Shown here: positions 30,464-52,901 of the stretch, one piece after another
Layout of the letters: each line of letters begins with the position of its first letter
Position numbering within the stretch: position 1 is the first letter of the stretch
Assembly (NCBI GenBank): GCA_963693365.1
Contig: CAVNZM010000003.1
Span: forward strand, 6,572,001 to 6,636,000
Length of the DNA stretch: 64,000 nt
From: Amoebidium appalachense
Taxonomy: Eukaryota > Ichthyosporea
Direction of reading: 5' to 3'
Notes under the pieces: model-generated
Databases searched by the model: none
Told to the model about the DNA's origin: nothing
What the model saw: the letters and a program-made list of their open reading frames with translations, nothing else
Program-made: the position numbers and the translations under genes

Positions 30464-33367
30464 CTACCAGATTGCGCTAGAAAGCTCGACATCTGATTCG
30501 CCCACGCTAACCATCATTCTCTCCCTACCCATATACACCGCACGATAATCCGAGGGCCGTACCTTAGCAAACCTATACAAAATCTGAGTGTTTGCGGGGA
30601 GGCGTGCAGTTAACTTATACCTCCCGTTACCGAGCGAAAGCATACACGGTGCCTCGCTAATCGACCAATTCCCAAGCGCAATCGTATTCCCAACCACCAC
30701 GACGTATTCCTCCGGCCCGACGTGAATACATTCCAGTTGGAAGGTCACGTTCACACCCTCGGCCGTAATCGATTTCTTGGGGAGCATTTCCATCTCACTC
30801 TTGCCCTTGGAGTGTTTGGACCTAAGTTGTGGTGTCTCGGTCGGGTTGCTAAACGCCGATGCCAACAGAATTTCCTCCGTCTGCTTGGATTTATGATGGC
30901 GGTAGGCGGCCAGGGCAGTGCCGACAATGAGGGCAAACACCAACACCCCAACCACGGCAATGATCGCAATGGCCCACGGCTGCAGACCGGCCGAGCTCGT
31001 GTCGTTAACAGCCTCCTGTGATTGAACAATCGGGGCCGTCTTGTTCACAATCGTGCCGTTGGGCAAAACCCGATCACCAGATGGGAGCTGAAGCGTGCCG
31101 TTGGGGAAGAAAATCGCACCGTCCGGGAAGGTCCAAGCCGTCGTGATTGGCCTGGGGGTAGGGCCCTGCGAGGGGGTGGGCATGGGGCGAGTGGAGAGAA
31201 CACCACTGGGAAGGGCGGTGGGGGGAACAACAGACCCAGAACCGGTAGAGGAGGGCAGAAGGGGGGGAAAAGTGGATGAAGAAGTGGGTGTGACTGCCGG
31301 TGTGGGTGTGGGTGTCGGTGTGGGTGTGGGTGTGGTGGGGATGTAAGTGGTGCCGTTTTGGTAGAGCACCGCACCATTGGGTACGAGGATTGTGCTGGGA
31401 GGGAAAGTGATTGGTAGACGCTGGTACACGGCAACCCCCTGCGAATCACGTGCCCACGAAGGCACCGTCACGACAACACGACCCCCCTCAATCATCTGCG
31501 CCGTGCCGGCCGGGAAAGTGACCAACCCACCGAAAATCGTGTAAGTTTCGTTTGGACCCCCCGGGATGAGAATAGTGTTGTTTGGCAACCGCTTGATCCC
31601 ATTGGTGAACGTAACCGTCCCGTCCTGCCCGACAATTGTTCCGTTAGGGAACTCACCCGCACGGGGAATCATTTCACCCTCACGACGAGCACGGAAGGTC
31701 ACCGAAGGGAAGGGGGTGTTGGTAGCAAACACGTTTGGATTGCTGGCATCGGTAAGTTGGGGAGGAAACACCGCGGAGTCCGTTGCGGTGCCGAACGGGT
31801 CGTTGGCAAACGAATTGGACGGGAAGGCAAAAGGATCGGACGTAGACGCCCCCCCAATCGTCGGGAAACCCGTGTCAAACGTGAAGTCCGTCCCAGTAGC
31901 ACCACCAGTTGCGGTATCCGACGGGAAAACAAAATCCGTGTTGATGCTTGCAGGCTCCGTCGTGAAAGGGGCAGCCGTGTCCGTGGCAAAACCCGTGTTT
32001 ACGGTTTGGTCTGTCGGCTGCTCGGTCACAAAATCGGTCGACTGTTCCGTTGGGATCCCGGTTTCCGTTGGCGATTCGGTGGGTAGGTCGGTAGGTAGGT
32101 CGGTAGGTACAGAAGCCTCTGTAGAAACTTCGCTCGATGTCGGCTGCTCGGAAGATGAAGTTGTTGGTTCGGGGCATTTACTACCAGTGTCACACACACG
32201 AATCACGTCACCGGTACAGTTCTTGCCGTTGCCCGAAGGTGTCGGGTTGGTGCACGAGCGCAGTTGCGTCCCATACCCACACGTGGCAGAGCACGTGGTC
32301 CACTCGGTGAAACCGCCATCACGATCCGGGCATTTTTCCTTGTTGTCGCACGGTCTTGAAGCCGCCCCTAGCCCCTGCTCGGTGCAGTTCTTGCCTCCGT
32401 ATGCCGGTGCTGGGTTAGTGCACGTGCGTGTCTGCACCCCTGGGCCGCACGTGGTCGTGCACGAAGACCACTCCGTGTAGTTGCCGTTGACGGGGCATGG
32501 TGTGACCTCGCAGATCTCAGTGTCGTTTCCTGGGCACGGCTGTCCACCATAGGCCTGGCCAAAGCACCCCCTCTGCCTAATGCCCTTACCGCACGTCTCA
32601 CTGCAGTTTGTCCAATCGCCCCACTCGCCGTCCTGAGGGTTGCACAGTACGTCCACACACCCACCGTAACGGTCTGCCGGCTTAATGTTGAAGTCGCAAA
32701 ACGAGTTGACAAAGCCAAAGGGCGGCTGGCCGTTGATGTTTTGGCACGTGTACGTCAGGTTGGTGTATCCCCAGCCACACGTGTCTGCAGAGCAGGAAGA
32801 GTTGTCGATCTGCACCCAGATACCTTGGCCCAGCGTCAAATCCATGAGCCGTACAGGCCACATGAGGCTGTTTTCCGCCGTGTGTGCGCGTTGAATGCAC
32901 CATCCATTCTCTGCCGGTGTGCCGACACAGACACTGGAGTTGACGGGCCGAACCTCCTGGCAGGGACCAACACATCGACGGTTGTTATCTGCGGCCGTGA
33001 CGAGAAGCAGAGGGAGGAATTTCTGTGAGCTGACGTCAGCACAGTCGGCAAGCGTCACATCACCTCCTGCGTTTTTGGACGCACTGAGACACCTGTTGGG
33101 ACGGTAGATACTCTCCCACTGGCCGGCCAAACGTTGTGCCCACAGCTGAGTAGAGTTTGCGGTGCACACCTCCATGCGAACCTCCGTCTCGTTCGTCCAC
33201 GTCACACACGTGTCTGCCTGTGCGGTGGTGAGCAGAAACATGGCCGGGGTGACTATGACTACGCCATTGCTAAGTTGCACACCCCCAGGCCCGCGTATGG
33301 TTGATGATTGGCCATATGTCAGGCCAGCACACACCAGCCCGAGAAAAAGACTGGCTAGCCGTCCCAT
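30464..33367 (-). CDS. Single-pass membrane protein: beta-trefoil-like, three TSP1 repeats, mucin-like stalk, cytoplasmic CBM20-like domain
   Basis: A single uninterrupted frame of 967 residues. Residues 1-19 (MGRLASLFLGLVCAGLTYG) form a signal peptide. Residues about 41-170 resemble a ricin-type beta-trefoil (STQLWAQ, NRCLSASKNAGGDVTLADC). Three thrombospondin type-1 repeats follow at about 245-292, 293-347 and 350-399, with WGDWTNCSETCGKG, YTEWSSCTTTCGPG and FTEWTTCSATCGYG, including W-x-x-W C-mannosylation motifs or variants. Residues 400-560 are Ser/Thr/Pro-rich. 570-780 has many PNGT sequons and a TPTP run. A membrane helix lies at about 798-821 (WAIAIIAVVGVLVFALIVGT), then a basic stop-transfer. 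The cytoplasmic tail ends in a CBM20-like starch-binding fold (872-960: VVGNTIALGNWSISEAP, RYKLTARLPANTQILYRF). Role inferred: adhesion or glycan-sensing receptor. Lack of introns contrasts with its neighbours. Confidence 0.88.
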   Translation of the reverse strand: MGRLASLFLGLVCAGLTYGQSSTIRGPGGVQLSNGVVIVTPAMFLLTTAQADTCVTWTNETEVRMEVCTANSTQLWAQRLAGQWESIYRPNRCLSASKNAGGDVTLADCADVSSQKFLPLLLVTAADNNRRCVGPCQEVRPVNSSVCVGTPAENGWCIQRAHTAENSLMWPVRLMDLTLGQGIWVQIDNSSCSADTCGWGYTNLTYTCQNINGQPPFGFVNSFCDFNIKPADRYGGCVDVLCNPQDGEWGDWTNCSETCGKGIRQRGCFGQAYGGQPCPGNDTEICEVTPCPVNGNYTEWSSCTTTCGPGVQTRTCTNPAPAYGGKNCTEQGLGAASRPCDNKEKCPDRDGGFTEWTTCSATCGYGTQLRSCTNPTPSGNGKNCTGDVIRVCDTGSKCPEPTTSSSEQPTSSEVSTEASVPTDLPTDLPTESPTETGIPTEQSTDFVTEQPTDQTVNTGFATDTAAPFTTEPASINTDFVFPSDTATGGATGTDFTFDTGFPTIGGASTSDPFAFPSNSFANDPFGTATDSAVFPPQLTDASNPNVFATNTPFPSVTFRARREGEMIPRAGEFPNGTIVGQDGTVTFTNGIKRLPNNTILIPGGPNETYTIFGGLVTFPAGTAQMIEGGRVVVTVPSWARDSQGVAVYQRLPITFPPSTILVPNGAVLYQNGTTYIPTTPTPTPTPTPTPAVTPTSSSTFPPLLPSSTGSGSVVPPTALPSGVLSTRPMPTPSQGPTPRPITTAWTFPDGAIFFPNGTLQLPSGDRVLPNGTIVNKTAPIVQSQEAVNDTSSAGLQPWAIAIIAVVGVLVFALIVGTALAAYRHHKSKQTEEILLASAFSNPTETPQLRSKHSKGKSEMEMLPKKSITAEGVNVTFQLECIHVGPEEYVVVVGNTIALGNWSISEAPCMLSLGNGRYKLTARLPANTQILYRFAKVRPSDYRAVYMGRERMMVSVGESDVELSSAIW

Positions 33368-33596
33368 GTTTGTAATTGCACCACCCCCTTTGGTGCCCTA
33401 ATGTGCGTGTTTGGTTCTATTATATGTGGACGTGTGAGTGCAAGAAATGTATGAAAGCTATAGTATGAAGAGACTGCGCAAAACACGCAAGTAAACTAAT
33501 GCGTAACTCGCTCACTGAAATCGTGATGATGGTTGTCTTTTTGCACACTCGCAATGTCGAGGCAAGGTGTTGTGAGGAAGGCAGATGATGTGCCCG

Positions 33597-33605
33597 CCTT
33601 TTATA
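33597..33605 (-). promoter_or_regulatory. TATA-like element of the TSP1 membrane-protein gene
   Basis: TATAAAAGG on the minus strand, about 230 bases upstream of the ATG. Position allows a 5' leader of about 200 bases. No experimental support. Confidence 0.4.
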
Positions 33606-33939
33606 TGGGCTTTTGGTGAATTCCACAAACTTTATCAACCATTCCTGCGCGTGATAATTTATCAATCAGATGAATGAGGACGAATTGAGTGACAATTTGA
33701 GTCGCCCCTATATACGGCTCTGAGTCTGGCTCGCGGCACCTTTCGGAGTGCCAAGACTGTTGAAGTATGTGATGTAATCAAGTACCAAGCTTTTGAATAT
33801 ATATATTTCTATTGTATAAACAGCATCTAGTTGAACAATCCAAACCAAATAATCTCTTTATTTCGTGTTTTCTGTCGCCGCATGGCAACATAATTGCAGA
33901 ACTTCGCATGTGTCATCCAAAAAGGAATGCATATTGTAC

Positions 33940-34115
33940 AATTAGCCAATCAAATCCTCGCACCAAACAGGAGCCATGACCGCTCTATCCGCACTCTGAT
34001 TGGTATATCTGGGCCAAACGAGACAAAATAAAACCATATATGGTATATTCTTGGGAATCCAATCAAATCGCATGAGCCAAAAGCCCGGCCAGCCAATCAG
34101 ACGGCGGCGGCATCG
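33940..34115 (+). promoter_or_regulatory. Cluster of CCAAT boxes with a perfect CArG box
   Basis: Four CCAAT/ATTGG motifs (gccaatcaaa at about 33944, ctgattggta at about 33998, tccaatcaaa near 34058, gccaatcaga near 34092) flank ccatatatgg at 34034-34043, which fits CC(A/T)6GG exactly. Looks like a promoter but no gene could be assigned to it. Confidence 0.4.
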
Positions 34116-34300
34116 ATCAACAACGGACACAATGCTCCGGTGTGCGCGTTACGCGTTCACTGTACGTAATGCGTTCCCCATTTGGGCGTTTTCGCCCCCG
34201 CTCACCGTGGCGTGCACAGGTCTCATTGCCCATGCTCACAAATATCTGGCGCGCAAATGTCTACCGTCTAGCGGGCCAAAAATTGACGACGTAGGGCGCG

Positions 34301-34338
<38 letters not shown>

Positions 34339-34715
34339 GAGTGGCCGGGATTCAAAAAGTTGTTGCTCGATCGAGTACTGTCCAGTCATCGGGATTATGC
34401 ATTCACACATTGAAGAGCCCTTGTGTACCTATTGAAATACAGTTTCGATTTACAGGACTGATACTGAATCATTATGCTGTACGCAACGGAAGAAACACAG
34501 CAGGGAACTTCTGATGGAAGGAGATGTCGAAAGAAGGAGAGAGTGCAAACCGTTTCGGACACGATACAACACCAAATCTCTATACAAAGTCGTTGAACTT
34601 CAATCGTGATCCAACCAGGTCCTGCACATGACACCGCAATATATACCCTCCCGTTAGCAACGGCTTTTACATTGTTTCTTTTCATTCCTGCTTTAACTCT
34701 TTCTTCTCCTCACTA

Positions 34716-34994
34716 AGAATCTCCTCTCTCTCCTCTCCTCCCTCTCTGACTCTCTCTCTCTCTCCCTCCCCCCCCCCCCCTTCTCTCTCTGTCTTCTCTC
34801 TCCCTCCCTCACTCTCTCTCTCTCTCTCCTCCCCCCCCCCCCCCCCCTCTCTCTGTCTTCTCTCTCCCTCCCTCCCTCCCTCCCCCCTTCCCCCCTCCGA
34901 GAGTCTCTCTCCCTCTCTTTCTCTCTGAGACTCTCCCCCCCCCCCCCCCTCCCCCCTCTCTCTCCATCTCTCTCTGAGGCTCTCTATCTCTCTC

Positions 34995-35026
<32 letters not shown>

Positions 35027-35154
35027 ATCCATCTCTCTCTGAGGCTCTCTATCACACACACACACTCTCTCTCTCTCTCTCTCTCTTTCGCGCTCTCTCC
35101 CCCCCCCCTCTTTCTCTATCTGTCTCTCCATCCCTCTCTGAGGCTCTATCATTT

Positions 35155-35192
<38 letters not shown>

Positions 35193-35240
35193 CCTCCCCC
35201 CCCCCCTCTCCCCTCCCCCCCCCCCCCCCCCCCACCCCCC
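34716..35240. repeat. (CT)n and C-run polypyrimidine region
   Basis: CT dinucleotides interrupted by tctgagactct/tctgaggctct elements repeated several times, and C runs. Confidence 0.92.
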
Positions 35241-35933
35241 TGCCCCTCCCTCTCCCGTTGTGTGTGGTGTGTGCGCGCGCATGTGTGTGTGTGTGTGCGT
35301 GTGTGTGCACGAGGGTGGATGTGTGTGTGTGTGGTGGTGGTGGTGACCAGTGTGTGTTTGTGTGTTTAGGGGGGGGGAGGGGGAGGGGGAGGGGGGAGGG
35401 AGGAGGGGAGCATTGTAATGTTGATCGCAAATCATGCACACCAGGAGCATTGGGTTAGAATCAATCCCAGTACATGACACAGGGTCCACACCTTCAACCC
35501 CGGTCACTTGTGCACACCGCTACACCTCCGTCAACTGGGAGGGACATCTGTGACAACAATATGCCATCAGATCACAGCCCCCCCCCCCTCCTCCTCCTCC
35601 TCCGAGGCCCAAATTCCCATCATCCTCCCCCTGTGATAAAACATCGACTACCAACTCACTAAGTGAGAGGGAGAAGAATACGGGGAGGGGGAGTGAGAGC
35701 CGAAAGGAGAGAGGAAAGCATGGTGGGCGAGTGAGTTCTACATTGGATATGTCCTTCACCCCTAACACATCTCTTGTTCAACACACGTTTATTTGGGTTT
35801 ACATTGTGTGGTTTGACAAAACCATCACCCATTCATCACAGGTTTTTTGAACTGCTCACCAACCCTCCGCATGCTAAGAGTGACACCCCCCTCCAAACGC
35901 ACACATACTCTCACCCACACAGACACCCACGTC

Positions 35934-35981
<48 letters not shown>

Positions 35982-36204
35982 ACATACAACCACCTCCAGC
36001 CACATGTTCACATCATACATCTCAGCAAAACACCGTGTGATGTCTACACAAGCCTCCCTCCCTCTCCCCCCTCCCTGCCCCACCCAGCCACCCCACCCGC
36101 ATAAACCCACATCAGCAAGTGAAACCTCCAGCACACCCCCACGCACAAACAAGCACACGATCGTTAAATTTTAACTTTATAAGGTGTAAAAGGTTTTAAA
36201 CGTA

Positions 36205-46319
<10,115 letters not shown>

Positions 46320-49279
46320 CCTCCCTCCAGGCCTTTCGGTGGCCTCCCCTTTCTCCTGTGCACAGGTTTTGCTTGCAAAAACGGAACCAAAATGAAAACA
46401 CTGAGACTGGACTAATAGACCGCCAGAAAACTACCTGTGCCTTATTGTGTGTATAAGTTAAAGCCCCGCACGCTGGGGTAATGCCTGCTTTAGTGCGCTA
46501 TCACTATATGCCTCAGTTAGTGGTTGTTTTTCTGTTTTGCCAGGATATCACCAGGATCTGGTCCGCTGGGCGGGTCTAAAAATAGACCTGTGAGGTGATT
46601 GCGCAAACGGGGACTAGTCACAGCTGAGGCGCCACTGTGCGCCGAGGCAGTGTTTTCATACAACTACTCACTTTGTTCCTGTCTTTATTTTTCTGACGCA
46701 TGAACTGTCTGTGCTGTCCAGATTTTTGGCCATGGAGTTCCCCCCCCCCCCCCCCCCCCCCTTTTACCTAGCTCCAAACACCCCCCCCCCCCCCCCCCTT
46801 GAAGTTCCCCCCCTCCAAAAAAAAAAAAACCGGCCCTCAGAGTCTTGGCATTTGGGTTGCAGAATACCCCCCTCCCCCTCCCCCCTCCCTCCCCTTCCCA
46901 ACAACCCCCCCCCCCCCCCCCCCAAAAAAAAAAAAACACACACACACACACAACACATGTGCACACACCCCACGCCCTATTCGAATTACCAACCTCCTCC
47001 CCCCTCCCCCCCCCCCCCCCCCCCCAAAAAAAAAAAAGGGGGGGGGGCTCGTGGAAAGTAACTTGAGATGTGTCGTGCTTACCACTGTGATAAAACTATC
47101 TACAGAGTTCTGCACATACAGTCGTAAAAGAATGAACGACCTGTCGAAGCGCAGGCACATAGGGTGCTAGGTGAGCCAAGATCCAGATGTCCATACTCAC
47201 AGAAACACAAGAATGTCTAAAAAACTAAAACACACTGAACCAAGAGCACTCAAAGTAGGGCAGGGCAAGTATATTAGTATATTAGCATCCTACAGAATTC
47301 AGGATGCATGTGACTGTAAATCTGACAAGTGCTCGAATGAAAGTCGACCAACTTTCTGGGTGGAATAGTAGCAGCAGGCGCACAACAATCCGAGAGTCTA
47401 AGACTGAGGTGTCGCACTGCATGCTGGCCAATCTGTCTATAGCTGTAGGATGTCCTTTGTGCCATCAAATGATATTGTTGTAGTGCGGCACAGCAAATAG
47501 CATCTTCATATTCCTGTACGCTGTTTCTCCAGATCCTGAACACTCACGGCTCTACGCTTGTACATAGTTACTACTTGTGAATTTTTGCACGTCTTTATGC
47601 AAATTTGCATAAACCCAGGGAATTCATGCACATGCACACAAACCCCATGCGCCTTTAAAAACACTGGCTGACAGAAAGAGGATCACAAAAGGAGAATTAG
47701 CAGATAGTACTTCTCAAAACACAATACGGCCAAATGGGAAGATGCAAAGCATATGCATACGGGAGGCTCCGTGTCACTTGCCGACTTGACAATAAAGTAA
47801 GTATGATGCGGCTGACGAGATCTCGAGAAAAACACCACTCTTTGGAAAGTAAATATGACACGACTCACTTTCGAGAAAGACAACTTTTTTTAAGAACAAA
47901 AGCCACAGGAAACATTTGCACCAACGCGCTGTCATAGGCTTACAGGTGCGTCCACCAAGGCAGGGGGAGGATTCCGAAGGGGTGGCAGGTGGGGGCTCAT
48001 GTAGGCTAAGGTGTGTGTGTGGGGGGGGGGGAGGGAGAGGGGGGGGAGAGGGGAGGGAGGGGGAGCGGTTTGGCCATTGAAAGTTGCCCTGCAGCAAGGG
48101 TGGAAACACCTAGCTTCGGTTCTCAAGTTTGTGTTTGGTGGCCAGGCATGCACGCCAGAGTTCCAGCCCGATGCCTTCTGTTACCTTTGTTCTCGTGCAG
48201 AACACACGCTCATTAGACATTAATTATATCAGGGAGCTCCAAATTCATGCTTGCAACAAGGCCGTATCCTATTTTGTAGTCTGGTCAGCCCCAAGTCGCC
48301 TTCCCCTGCCAAATTTGAAGTGGTCACATTGTGGAGATGTTCGCCATGCTCGAGTCACCAGTGTGGCACATTCCAGATATAAAAACAGGAGAAAAATCGT
48401 AGGCATGATATCAAACATCAGATAAAATATAACTACAAAGATTTCTTGTGTTTAGATGCTGAAGCATTTTTAATATTGTCTGTCGATTGGTCAACTACAC
48501 GGCCACCAGCGGCTCCCCCTCGGGCGGTCAAGGGCCCCGAGGCATATGTTGACGGTGCCTAAGTACATCATCAGATATTTGTTGCAAGGCTTCGAAGATA
48601 GCTTATTTTTCCTTTATTTTTTAAGGATACAAAAAGCAGCGGAAACTGTCGAGTAGATACATTCTCTGTATTTCCAAGTTCAGTTCAGTGAGACATGCAT
48701 GTGCCGGCGGGGTGTTCTAACGATTTTAGTCTCAGCTCGTGAGCCAATCAGAACAACAATGATCGTTGGTTGGCATTCCTGAGTTTAGGTTGGTGAGGAT
48801 AAAAAATACTGCAACGTAAAACTTTGTTTATGTTTCAGTTTGGTTTTATAATGTGAACAATTATTAATAACATTTTCCTATTGGCTTCCAAGATAATAAT
48901 CATGCGTGGTGGTAGCCATCCCGTGTAATGAGGAATGCCATACACAGCACCCCACCTTTTCACGTTGCAGGCGTCACGGTCTGCCACTCAGTGGACCCAA
49001 ACATTGCAGTCCACTTTGAAAATAGAAAAGCAGTTGCGTTTTCACGTACGCGTGCAGCTATAGCTCTGTTTTATTTCACTTCAGCTTGTATATGCTATAC
49101 TTTCCCCACGTAACACTGCTATCACCACCTTTTAATAACTTGTTCATCGATGAACTAGCACCAAAAGCACCATCTCAGTTGCAGACCCCTTTTGCTTCCA
49201 GTAGTGAAAAAGGCTGAAGGGACTAGAACCGTTACCTCCGATAGCACATTTCCGCTGGCAGAGGCCACCAACCGCAAAA
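46320..49279. promoter_or_regulatory. Divergent intergenic spacer between WBP11 and TerD-C2
   Basis: About 3 kb separating two head-to-head genes, so both promoters must lie here or overlap it. It holds three consecutive C-run/A-run junctions (46740-47040), a G-rich patch (48020-48064) and otherwise unique A/T-rich sequence. A CCAAT motif (gccaatcaga) lies at about 48741. No exon was found. Confidence 0.5.
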
Positions 49280-52200
49280 ATGGCTGTCCGGGTGCGTATT
49301 TCGTGTCTTTTTGTTCGAGAAACAAGTTCTTTTGTGTTCCCTTGAACTTCCCTTCCTTTCACAAACACGTTTCACAAGCTCGTATGGAAGGCCCAACGGA
49401 TTTCCCCAGGGGCCAGGGGAGACTCCGACGAGGAGAAGGGGGGGGGGGGGAGAGGGGGGGGGGGGGGGGGGGGGTCAGGAGGGTGAAAGGGGGGAGAGGG
49501 GGAGAGGGGCAAGGATTCTGGTGGGTGGAAGGGGTATCGGATGAGGGGTGGGGGGAAGGGGGTGGTCATGAAGTATGTGGATTGCTTGTGAGAAGGAGAG
49601 AAACTTGGTCCATAAGGAAAGTCGACAACCATTATAGAGGTGGAACTTTAACGTTGAGTGCGCGTTTCAAGAAGAAGGCGGAGACAAAACGGCACGAGTC
49701 TCAAAGGGCGGTGTGTGTGCTTGCGCTGGGGCTGTAGCAGGCTGACGTGCAAGAGTGCAATAGGACAGAGTTTTGTGCTGCATATCAGTGCTGCACAGCG
49801 ACCTTGAGGGGAATGTTTTTTTTCCGCCCCCACACTGTGGTTGTTAATGTTGGGTAGGGTAGGCGGGGGTTATGCCCAAGATGATGGATGCAAGACAGAA
49901 CCATGTTTCACAGCGCCAACAAGGTGAAGCCAGACAGGTAAGCAACAGCAAAGGGGAATGAGTGGTGCATGCTGCCCTGGCCAGAGCGCTTATCATTAAT
50001 GTGTTCTGATGGATATTATTGCTCACGTGAACAAGGAATCATTTGAATGAATGATGGCTGCTGGGTAGAAATCAGTGTGTAAACTACAGAATATGGATGG
50101 AGCAGCAGTACGTAAGGAACTGGTGCACAAGTGCTTCGGAAGGAACTTTGCATTGCTACAAGCAGATGTTTTCTGACAAGTTTCAGTTGCACTACAAGAA
50201 TGTCCGCAGCTGATGGCAGCAATAGCCAGCATTTGTGTGGGCCAGTAAACAGGTTCTTTGCCACCCAAGTATATCCCTGCACTCTGCTTGAATGAGTGGG
50301 ATGTAAGGCTGAGGCAAACGAAATGATGCATGCGAAACGAGCAATCTGGCAGACTTTTTCTCAGGACATGTCTTTGCTCGCCCATCTGTCAACACAATAT
50401 TTGGTCGTTTGTCTTTTCTTTTCTTTTCTTTCTTTCCTTTTTTTTCCCCCGGGCGGCATAGTTATTGTTGACGCTGTTACCTGACTCAAGATAATCTTGT
50501 AGCAGTAAGAGTGTATTATTGCATCAACTCAAGTTTCAAAGTCTACTTACCACAGAATCAACTTTGTACAAATTACTGATGTGCATGGCTATCAACTGCC
50601 AGTTAATTGCACAGCACGTGTGTCGTTCTTTGTTTAACCCTCTAGATATATATGAAACGAGAACGGAATATGAGAAACTTGTTTCATGTTTCAACCCCAT
50701 AGGCAGCTGGAAGGCCCAACAGAGACCCCAAACCGCGCGACAAAAACGTCAAATACGAACTGAGCAAGATGGAGGTGCGTGCATGCTACGTCGATGTTTG
50801 GGGGGGGAGGGGGGAAGAAATTGTGTATGTGTATGTGTGTGTGTGCGTGTGCGTGTGTGTGTGTTTTGGGGGTGGGGTGTGGGAGGGGGGGAGGGGGGGG
50901 GGGGGGGGCAGCGTGTGTCTTTGTGGGTGGGTGGGTTTGGGGGGTGGGGGGGGGCTGCTAGCTGTGGCGGATGGTGGAAAGGGCTGGGGAGTGGATGAGT
51001 GGGAGATGATCAGCCAGATGTGGTGCTTTCAGAGGGGAATTCATCAGAGTTGTTATCCTTACGACTTTCTATGCATGCGGTTAAAAGACACTATCCTTAG
51101 GTATCTTTCGTCGGTGTGGTTCTTCTTTAACACCCTTAAAGATGCCTGCTCCACACCCAACTTCGGCTCTTGGCCCAGCCCATTCTTTCCACCCACAATC
51201 CTCCTCGTTTTCCCTCACATTGCACTCTTATGAACTACACACAAAAACATTCCGTTTCACAACTCAATATTAAAACCTGCCCTCTGTTTTTCAATTTCTG
51301 AGCCTTATTTTTCGAGTTTTTAACCCTGTTTCCAAGTATCTAGCCCAATTTCCGAATGTTTCGCCCAATTTCCGAGTGTTTTGCCCTATTTTCCAAGTAT
51401 ATAATCCAATTTCCGAGTATTTTGCCCTATTTTCCGATTTCTTAACCCTATTTCCGCGTGCTTAACCCAATCCCTACAGGTGTACGGATTTGACCCCTCG
51501 ATCAAGGAGACTGTGTTGGGCCTTTCGTGGGACTCTGGCTGCGATATTGACGCCCACTGCTTCACTTTCAACCAATTCTACGAGCGCAGAGTATCAATCC
51601 CTCTCCCTTCCCCCCCCCTTCCCTTCCCCCCCTTACCCCCCTCAACCTCTGGTTATGTTTCGCATGGGAGGTGAATGAGTTGGATACTGTGGATGACATC
51701 CCCCCTCCCCCCCCCCCCCCTTCTCCTCCCCCTGCCTTGAGCATTGTGGCTGCATATGATGCATACTCGTTATGTGTGCCCTGTATTCCAATATCTGTGT
51801 TGGGTTTGTCAGTGTGTGTTGGCTTCTCGTACTCAGTAATGCATAATAACTCACCCTGCCCTCCCCCCTCCCCCCTCCCCCTCCCCCGCTTCCCCCCCCT
51901 TACGCTTTGGTTCATCCATGCACCTTTTTGACACACACACACACGTACACTCACTCACACACGCCCGCTCTCTTGTACACCAGAATGGGATGGGGACATT
52001 ACGGGAAAGGTAAAAGAATCGAAAGTTATTCTCGCCGTGAAGGAACCCAAATCATAGTGATTTAAAGTTGTGTCTAGTGTTTTCTGCCTTCCACGGTTGT
52101 GTGGCCACTGATTCACCCGAGGGAGAGGGGGGAAGGGGGGGGGGGGGGGGAGGGGGGGGGGGGGGGTGGAGGGAGGAAGGTAAAATGGGGGGGGGGGGGT

Positions 52201-52817
52201 AGGGAAGGGGGGGTGTGGGGGGGGGGGGGGGGGGTGATTCCCCTTATGTATAGCATCCACTAGCTTGCTCCCCTCCTACGTTTACGCAACAGCACAACCA
52301 CAATCACACCCTTAAAGGTGGCCCATGCCTGTTTGGATGAATATTTTGTTGCACGGTTGCATTCAAATCAATCAGAAATCCCGCCTCATTTTCCCTTCTG
52401 TCGAAATGGTCACCAGAACTGACTCGCGAGAGTTTGTAGTTTCTTTTTTTGGGGTGGGGGGAGGGGGGGGGGGAGGGGGGGAGGGGGGAGGGGGGAGGGG
52501 GGAGGAGAAGGGGGGAGGGGGGGGGGGGGATTGAAAGCATGAGTTTGCACCAATCCGATGCTAATGCTATTATACCCCAGGGCCACGTGTACTACCACAG
52601 ATTGGAAGAGAGCGGCCTCAAGCACTCCGGTGACAACCTCACCGGTAACCCCCCCCCCCCCCCCCCCCCTCTCCCCTCCCTCCCTCTCCACCCTCCCCTC
52701 CGAAACCTCCTCCCCTCTCCACCACCACAACAACAACCATCACCACCAAAACTAATTTTCCACATCTCTTCCCTACCGTCGTCCTTGGAGGGTGAGGCTG
52801 GACACATGGTGCATACC

Positions 52818-52901
<84 letters not shown>

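Larger units (their letters stand above)
33368..36204. other. Intergenic region between the TSP1 gene and WBP11
   Basis: Promoter-like sequence to about 34130, G run (34303-34336), unique stretch (34340-34680), long CT/C tracts (34716-35240), GT/GA patches, unique sequence 35405-35880, and C/CA tracts (35935-35985). A short frame at 34131 (MLRCARYAFT, then a gtacgt) could be a first exon but is unsupported. Confidence 0.4.

Noticed and set aside
47171-48425. Several 60-110-residue frames in the WBP11/TerD-C2 spacer
   Set aside because: No splice context, no similarity recognised, and the unbiased lengths expected by chance.
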